A stretch of DNA of 64,000 bases, taken from contig NOWV01000004.1 in NCBI GenBank assembly GCA_003344405.1, positions 1,178,001 to 1,242,000 on the forward strand, written 5' to 3'. Under the pieces are notes generated by a model, which saw nothing but the letters and a program-made list of their open reading frames with translations, was not told where the DNA came from and searched no databases. Position 1 is the first letter of the stretch. Every line of letters starts with the position of its first letter. The translations under genes were made by a program, and so were the position numbers. This document shows, one piece after another, positions 51,849 to 64,000 of the stretch. Source of the DNA: Trichoplax sp. H2 (lineage: Eukaryota; Placozoa; Uniplacotomia; Trichoplacea).

Positions 51849-53099
51849 TCTAGTTTTACCGCTGCTTGTTACGGTATGAGAGCACTTGTCACGTGATCAT
51901 TGATCCGGGGCGATTGCACGAAAGGTGTAGCGCTGGGTTTTGTACCACACACTTACGATCGATGTATACTGTATCGTACAACTGTACATTGTCCTAAGGT
52001 ATACTTTAGACAACGTGGTCGTCCACTATCTGGTATGGAGGAAACTGCTCCAATGATGATAATCTTCAATAATAGTGCGAAGGCAGTTTCTGGTTAAATA
52101 TAATAATACCAAAATGAGGTGTGTATGTATGTACACTGTACAGTAGTCGGTTATATCGCGAGCGAGATTATGAATCGCTAAAGGTAGAGAATCCAGTATC
52201 TAGTAGAGTCCATGTGCATAGATACCGATACTGACTTACAGTACAGCAACGTTAACATAATCTCGTAACTCATCTGCAACCTTCAGCAGTAGTACTTGAT
52301 TTTAATTTTTAAAATAATTAAATATGATATGACATCATAACGTACATTAAGTTTACTGCCATCGCCTCTAGTTTAGAAGGATAGATGGGAGATATTGCAA
52401 ATAATACAGTCCTGAGAACACTATTGTACATACAGTACATCAGGGTGTGTAAATGAAATCATAGTAGTCGTTGGCTACTTAATTTATTATCAAGTTAGTG
52501 TAAGTCTTTAGGTAAATAGGTTTTACGACGAACCGTTCGCATATAACAATATAGAACGATTTTCATGTTAACAATACAGCATTTAGAATTTGAATATACG
52601 GAGAGCTATACAGTAGGAGAAATTCTAATACAGTATGTCATTAAGTTAAGTCGATTTTAATTCTTGAATATACAGTAATACAGTAATACTTTTATCGTAT
52701 CATCAGAATAACGGAAATTGTAAGATAATTCTAGATAGTTTCAAATGTAGTCTCAATGACGCTCTAGAAATTACTGAGTACAGTAATATTTTGAGATTCA
52801 AAAGTTTTGTTGTGATTAGCTAAAAAATTATGGATTTATCTTCGGTTCGTAAAAGCTGTAGTAATTCTACGTTCATTTCTCAAATGATGCTACCTTTAAT
52901 TGTTATGGACATTACGGCCAATAACACTCTATACTAATATATTGCAAGGAAGCTTCGATAAAGAGGGCTACAAAAGAGATTCTATGGTACAATCTGTAGT
53001 CAAATAACTGCAGTAAAGATGCAAACAATGTACAGTAAATGTATCATTTAAAAATAAATACAACAAAATTCTAGTTATGAATAAGGCGTCAATTTAACT

Positions 53100-58034
<4,935 letters not shown>

Positions 58035-58468
58035 TCCTTCTCAGTGATACGAAAAAAGACCCTTTTTCTGTGTAATAATTTTCCGTAATTAGCAACAGCG
58101 TTTAATTAATTATCCACTCTCCATGTCGCCCGTACTTTTTTTTATACCCTCTCATAATATCTATCGAAATTGTGAGTAACACTGGCACACTGTATAATCA
58201 TGTAAACTGATAAAAAATAGAAGTCATTCGAGAAGGAAGTTATAATTTCAATTCCAGTAAAGGCTGAGATCACGAAATAAAATTGTATATCATCCAACAA
58301 GAAATTGGCGGGCCTTGCCGAGTTCTGTTCCAACTTTAATCCTTAGTGTGGACGAAATATTTACTCTATGATTCTTAGTAGCACACGCTAGCTCAGTAAG
58401 TACGAGTAGCACCGTACTGTAACTAGAAAATTCGTAACAGCATTATTCGCGAACGCGAACAACCTACC

Positions 58469-58914
58469 GTACATTGTACAATAATGTACTGTACTGTACA
58501 GTACTGTACACTGTACCGTGCGTCTGTGACGCACGTTGCTACAGCTACAGTACTGTACACAGTACTGTAAGGACTTCTTTTTTTCTTTTACTCTTTATCA
58601 TACAGTACTGTACAGTACAGTACAGTACAGTACATACAGTACTAGCAGTCCATTTACAGACGTTTCAGTATACTGTACAGTACAGTACTGTAGAATTCTG
58701 AACATCTAGTCAAAATCTGAAAGGTCTAGTGAACTGTACTTGTACTGTTCTTCAGTTGACGGATACAGTACGGTACATGTACAGTACAGTATGGGATCAG
58801 TCCATACAGTACTGTACACTGTACGGTACGGTACATGTACAGTATGGGACCAGTCCATACAGTACTGTACACTGTACAGGAGGTACTGTACACTGTACGT
58901 ACCCGTGCAGTACA
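58469..58914. repeat. TACTG inverted-pentamer repeat block E
   Basis: Dense TACTG/CAGTA units in both orientations. At 58770-58826 and 58828-58877 a 50-57-bp unit (ACGGTACATGTACAG ... CAGTCCATACAG) is duplicated in tandem with small changes. It sits mid-way in the divergent gap between ANKRD11/12-like (start 58034) and the C45 hydrolase (start 59446). Confidence 0.92.
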
Positions 58915-59445
58915 GAAGATAAGCAAAAGAAGAGCGTTAAAAATTCGCCACTATCCAATTCGTTTTGCTTTCAGCGATAAGCAAAACAGGAATAGCATAA
59001 ATGGATTTCAATGAAACGAAACTTTTGTTCTATAATTTATTCTAAGTAATTATAGTCAAAGAACTCCATTTTCGGACCTTGCTTTCTTTTATCGTATAAC
59101 GGCAGAGTGATCAGTGGTGTTTTGTTAATAATAAGGAAAATTTAAAGTATTAAACAAAGTGACTAGCTCCTACAAAATCCACAAAATATTCTATTGTTCG
59201 TAGAGAACCGTCAGGAACTCGTACAGAAACAATTTCACCCTCGATTAATGATATTGTACCGGTGCAGAAAGTTCCGACCACCTTTATCAAATTATAGATT
59301 TCTGTACTGCACAGTGCACAGTGCAGTAAAGATTTCATCTATTGTACATCCACAATAAATTTATGGATACGATTGCCAGTTCCTTTCTCTTCTTTTAAGT
59401 GACACATACAACTACTACTTTGACGGTAACTACTTTGGACTGGAT
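58915..59445. other. Promoter-side flank of the C45 hydrolase gene
   Basis: No recognised gene. A 62-codon minus-strand frame (59150-59338) is present without homology that I know. A CTGCACAGTGCACAGTGCAG-type partial palindrome lies near 59306. Confidence 0.5.
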
Positions 59446-62301
59446 ATGGCTCAAGTAAGCCTATTATTCTATGCAATTGTTCTGACAATATTCATGGCTA
59501 TTATTCCGGTTGCGAGTGATCAACATTCATTGCCGAGGTTATATTTTCGGGGTAATCATTATCAGCTGGGTTTTGAGACGGTCAGTGGTTACATACTGTA
59601 CTGCATTTCCTTCGATTTGCATGCAACAATGGTAATCGTAATCCGACGAATGTATAAACATCTCCATCATATTTTTTGATCTGTTTTAGGGTCGGACTTT
59701 TTCTCAGCGGATTCGTTCAGCCTTCAAAGAGAGTAGAAGCTTGCATCAAACTTTGTTACCATTTTATAAAACTGCTCAAGGTTACGTCCTTTTTAAGAAA
59801 TATCTGCAATCAGCCAACGAGACATTTCCACACTACGTTAGAGAGATCAAAGGTATTGCGGATGGATCACGGATTGCATTCGATCAAGTTAGTGTGTTAA
59901 TGCAAGATGTAGTAAAAAACTATCCATCTATTGCGTATATAGTATGCAATGATCCTATTTCATCCTTAGCTACTGTACACTCAATGTATAGTAGTAATTT
60001 GCATTTACGTAAAAATTTATAGCATTGCTTTAGATTTCGTATCAAATCCGTGATTGAATTTATCTTTCATGCAAGTGTTGGTCTTTATCAATTATATAAA
60101 TAATAGACAAAACGTGTACACTGTACATGTACAGTAGTACTGTCAGTACTATTCTGCACATTAAGTATAGTAGAAGGAAATACTGTATTACCGCTAGCTG
60201 TTTATAAGATAAATTTAGCTAACTGTAAAGTGTTGCAATATATTTAATGAATGGCTAGAGTAATTGTCTTCTGTTACTATTTGTAAATTTTAAAAAAATT
60301 ATATGGTACGTTCAGCATATACTGTACCCCAGCATTTACGGGTATTAATGTATTTTGTACCTTTATTAATTATGCAAATTTCAGGAGACAATATTATACT
60401 TTAAGATTAGTCATAAGTTAATAAGATTTTAGTATCTTAAATTTACTATTAATAGCTTTCAATGGAGCATACAGTGTACTAAGATAATTTGAAATCCAAG
60501 CATGTTACAGTAAATAATTTAAGGCTGTCTGATTGTATATATTGTACAATACAATATGCTGATAACTTTATTTCATCCGCATAACGCCAACGTTTATGTA
60601 AGGACGCATTATAATTGTTAACAGATGAGAAATCAGTTTTTTAATATACTTGTACTGTACAGTATATTATTTCTTTATAGTAAACCTTATTTAAAAATGA
60701 CTTTGCAATAATAGCTGCTGAGCATGCAATCAGACACTGTTAATACTACTACTTTAAATTATATAATATATCCAGTATAATCAGTGCTTTATAGAAATAT
60801 ATATTTCTTGGTTGTAAAGGTATTTTTAATGCATATTGAAAACGAAATCGAGACATACCTCAAGAAATTTAAGAATATGACCCCATCTTGTACTGACATT
60901 CATGTCAAAACAAACAATCATGTAAGACGATTAGCAAGCAGGATATTGCGTAAAATAATGTAAATTGTCAGTCTAATAGTTGCAATAATTTATATAGGGT
61001 AGGGTATGGCGAATCTGGAAAATATTATTATTACCATTGAAGCAATTTTATTATTATTCCTATGTTTTTATTATGATGGTATTGTGTTTAGACATTGCTT
61101 GGACATAACGAAGATGCAGATAGTGCAGTAAGAAGATATGGTTATATAATCACAGCCGAGATTGTGTTAAGTAATGACACAATTAAAGAGAAATTCACTG
61201 CTTACACATATCCTGGCTTAATATCTGGAAATGCTTTCGGATTTAATAATCATGGTTTTTTATTTACTTGCAATGCCGTATTTCCTAGGCAGACCAATCA
61301 AAGTGCATTACGTAAGTCTACCACATCTGTAGTCGCTGTGTATTATAATTATGCATTAAAAAAATAACAAAATGGCAAACCTTTTTCCGACAATATACTA
61401 CAAACCCGTTGTACAGCCTAATAAGTTAGGACTTTCGTATACTTTGTAGCTTCAGAGTTGTTAAAAGCGGCTGTTACCATTGCTACAGCATAGTTTTCAC
61501 TTCACAGTTAAAGATTTCGAATAGATGTTATTGGCGCTCAATGAATATTCAGTATGTAACTAAGAAATATTATTTGTATTTATTGTTTTTTTCTTGCGCG
61601 TGCAATTATTTATTACCTTCTGTGCTTCCATTATAGCCAGAAATATTCTTACTAGAGCGATATTGGCTTCAAGAGGAATCGATGATGCATTACAGTTAGT
61701 TAAGAACACTTCAGTTGCGGTTGGCGTTAGTATTAATATGGGAGATCTCTCTACAGGAAAACTTGTAAATATCGAACTTTCTCCATATCACGGAAATAAA
61801 ATGATTCTAGTTGACAAACACTACTACCACTTTAATATGTGAGTATCACAATATGGGCTTTATTATATTACGATACAAAATTATCATATATCTAAGTAGA
61901 TGATAACCGGACTCCTTATTCAATATAATAGGTATAAAAATTTTAATCCGCCGCAGTATGATGACCCTAGTTCAATCCACCGTCGAGCTAGAGCAAAAAT
62001 GTTACCTTTACTCCCGGGCAAGAGTGGCATTTTATTAATATTAGGAGATACCAAAGACCCCAAATATCCGATATATAGGGATGCTACCCCGCCGGATCAT
62101 GATTTAACTGTCGCAACAGGTTATTATTATTAGTATTAAATAATTTATAGCATTACAGCCTGATACGTATTTTCTCATTAATTGAATGTTTACCTAGGCC
62201 TTTTTGATATTAAGAAGAAATCACTGTCAATCTTCGTCAACAATCCTAAGTTGCACTCACAACCACTAATGCAGTTTTCATTGAGCAAATCCGCATTGTA
62301 G
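59446..62301 (+). CDS. Secreted peptidase C45 / acyltransferase-type N-terminal nucleophile hydrolase (tan/AAT family)
   Basis: Seven exons: 59446-59580, 59690-59887, 60820-60921, 61092-61311, 61637-61838, 61932-62119, 62198-62301, joining in phase to 382 residues. The family (fungal isopenicillin N acyltransferase, insect tan) makes or breaks N-acyl amide bonds after self-cleavage at a cysteine. Residues 1-24 are a clear signal peptide (VSLLFYAIVLTIFMAII). Family marks: YQLGFETGRTFSQRI, the pre-nucleophile VFLMHIENEIETYL, the likely nucleophile Cys135 in MTPSCTDIHV, GHNEDAD, then YPGLISGNAFGFNNHG. The mature beta chain would start at Cys135. The signal peptide points to secretion or the lysosome. 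The substrate cannot be read from sequence; an acyl-amine or beta-alanyl conjugate is only an analogy. Divergent from ANKRD11/12 and convergent with HSD17B4. Confidence 0.9.
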
Positions 62302-62901
62302 AGTTAGTATAGTATTGCATAGAAGTTTCCTAAGTGATCGTTTGTGAAGACAGGCATTGCCTGACTAAGTGCAATTCAGAACTTAAGAAATGATTGCAAC
62401 TGTACCATTTATGTTCCTTTCTTTGTATATATAAAATATATTTCAAATTTTTATAAATACATGGTTACAACGTCTGGTGTAAACGATTTATTGATAAAAA
62501 GATGTATCCAATGTTTTAAAATATGCAAGATATTTGCGCTTTAATATTGAAACAAACTTGCGTAAACGCAAAATCTGTTCAAATGTTAAATTTTTGAGAT
62601 CAAGTTCTAGTTTTTTTCAACAGATATTACCCCGTAGAGTATTAGGGTCTTGTTTATGTTATTAGTACTACAGAATTATCAGATTATACTGTCTGTTTGT
62701 TAGCATTTGATTTGCCAGGTAAAAATTAACAAGACTAATGTCTACTTGAATCCTAAAAGAAAGGTTTCCCGGTAGTCCACGCGAATTATATGCTAAAGCA
62801 AATTCATTTTTTATTCACTCTATACTGTACGTTCAAATTTTACTGGATCTTCATGGTTAAATTGGCAAGCCATTCCTTTCATTTTGCAGTGTAGTCATTC
62901 T
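62302..62901. other. Convergent intergenic gap C45 hydrolase/HSD17B4
   Basis: AT-rich, with the HSD17B4 poly(A) candidate at 62810 and one isolated TACTGTAC near 62823. No gene and no repeat block. Confidence 0.6.
62810..62815 (-). other. Candidate polyadenylation signal for HSD17B4
   Basis: AATAAA on the coding strand, 87 bp past the stop codon. Confidence 0.4.
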
Positions 62902-63763
62902 TTACAACTTTGAGGATTTTCCAAATAAATTTTCTAGCTTCTGAGCGAGCATAATATTGCCGCTAACCTTCAGTTTTCCGTTAAAGAATGCCTTCGAGAT
63001 GACCGAAATAGCATAAATTTTTGTTACATAAGGTAGCTTTTTGTTATTATTGCTAATGGTAAGGTATTGGGATGTAGAAAGTAATATGATTTAGATTACA
63101 GTGTACATACCTTTTGAGCGTTTAATTTATTTGTAGCTAAGGCAACAAAATCATCGTCTGACGTCGTCAGAGTGCAGTCTACAGCAGTAGACGTAGAACC
63201 AGGGGTAACCGATGGATTTTGACTTTTCAAATCAATTACTGTATAATTATAATCAACGACAATATAAAATTATACTTTAGTATTATAATTAAAGAAAACA
63301 ATATATTCTCACAAATTTGAGAGTATCAGTTATGATTTCGTAATCATGTAACCTACCCCAAGAAACAACTTTTTGTCCTTTTTCGTTTGTAATATTCCAT
63401 AAGTACTTGCAATTAAATTTGTTAATTATTGAGGGATTTGCTAAAAATTCCTTTTTCATTCGTTCAAATATAATCGAACTTTGTAGCTGCAATAATAACA
63501 AAACCTTTAATCAGAATACTTTTTTCAATAGGAATTGTCTAATCAAAAATTACGATTCTAACTTACAGCATTCGTAGTTATCGCTAACGATTTCTTTGAT
63601 CTAAATATATAATGTTTATATCATTTATTAACGATAAGGTTGTCAAATTTCTAAATCAGAAACGAATTTCGAATTAAAGATTCAAAACATACATTGCGAC
63701 TTCGTTGGGTGAATTTAATTCAATATAACCACCTCTGACAACCGGTGTGTTGTTACCCTCAAC
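62902..63763 (-). CDS. HSD17B4: HSD17B4 (peroxisomal multifunctional enzyme 2), 3' part only
   Basis: Five 3' exons in reading order: 63763-63693, 63600-63567, 63486-63357, 63238-63111, 62991-62902, giving the last 150 residues; the gene continues past the right edge. The first piece is the end of the enoyl-CoA hydratase-2 domain (VVRGGYIELNSP, as in human VISNAYVDL). The rest is a full SCP2 sterol-carrier domain: LQSSIIFERMKKEF, KVVSWVIDLKSQNPS, LTTSDDDFVALATNKLN, AFFNGKLKVSGNIMLAQKL. It ends in SKL, the canonical peroxisome-targeting signal (human ends AKL). The full enzyme carries an SDR dehydrogenase, hydratase and SCP2 for peroxisomal beta-oxidation. Only HSD17B4 has hydratase directly before SCP2, which sets it apart from SCPx and HSDL2. 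Confidence 0.92.
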
Positions 63764-64000
63764 CTGATAAGAATATGAAATAAATAGTTACATAAACTCT
63801 ATTTGTGATGATTACTGAAAGTACGTTAGACAGCCTATAAAGAAAATGAATGCGTCTTTGGTAAACGGATAATCTCGAATACTGTATCACGTGATTATAA
63901 GGATAAAAGATATTTGATGGGTAGAATCAGTTTTACGCAATATACAGTAATAGCCAATATGTTATAAGGAGCTCGCTGATGAGTCTATTTTAGATTAGTA

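Larger units (their letters stand above)
51080..53099. other. Intergenic between MATE start and ANKRD11/12-like 3' end
   Basis: It holds a 17-bp perfect hairpin (51567-51639), TACTG block D (51649-51848) and scattered single copies. Open frames at 51402-51677 and 51900-52097 overlap repeats and lack recognisable domains. Confidence 0.6.

Noticed and set aside
51900-52097. 65-codon plus-strand frame near block D
   Set aside because: It opens with TTG, overlaps repeats and has no recognised motif.
58474-58980. Several overlapping open frames on both strands
   Set aside because: All are readings of repeat block E.
59150-59338. 62-codon minus-strand frame starting with ATG
   Set aside because: It lies in the C45 promoter flank; no homologue recognised and no splice sites that would extend it.

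Overview
This is nuclear DNA of an animal. Every recognisable gene is a metazoan protein split by many short GT-AG introns (mostly about 50-400 bp) in AT-rich sequence. Exon order and reading phase could be followed by eye in nine of ten multi-exon genes from start codon to stop codon; the tenth runs off the right edge. Deeply conserved families, a compact intron style and single-exon class A receptors suggest an early-branching animal such as a placozoan (Trichoplax/Hoilungia type). That assignment is inference; nothing in the window names the species. No tRNA, rRNA, CRISPR array or autonomous transposon was seen.

Layout: SLC38-type amino-acid transporter (-, 482-3410); NPEPL1 aminopeptidase (+, 5786-10226); RPRD1 RNA polymerase II CTD-binding protein (-, 11708-15440); THEM4/5-like thioesterase (+, 17206-17787, one exon); BRD7/9 bromodomain chromatin-remodeller subunit (-, 18371-24300); CEP76 centriole protein (+, 25604-28375); a gene-poor stretch of about 17 kb holding two single-exon class A GPCRs (-, 32786-33817 and 42425-43426); SLC47/MATE exporter (-, 45087-51079, 18 exons with one of 14 nt); ANKRD11/12-like co-regulator (-, 53100-58034); secreted peptidase C45 / acyltransferase-type N-terminal hydrolase (+, 59446-62301); and the 3' end of HSD17B4 (-, 62902-63763, continuing beyond the window). 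These are unrelated jobs (transport, transcription, centriole, peroxisome), so this is ordinary linkage, not a functional cluster.

The most striking signal is not a gene. Dense blocks of the 5-bp unit TACTG, repeatedly flipping orientation through the palindrome TACTGTACAGTA, occur at 5211-5638, 15645-15870, 24481-25320, 51649-51848 and 58469-58914. Four of the five lie between divergent gene pairs and the fifth lies upstream of SLC47. None lies in the four gaps between convergent genes, and none is upstream of either GPCR. The blocks look like a shared, cruciform-capable promoter or boundary element. Other oddities are a GC-AG intron, several fold-back hairpins, a decayed tandem duplication beside one GPCR, and an orphan exon-like segment in the gene desert.
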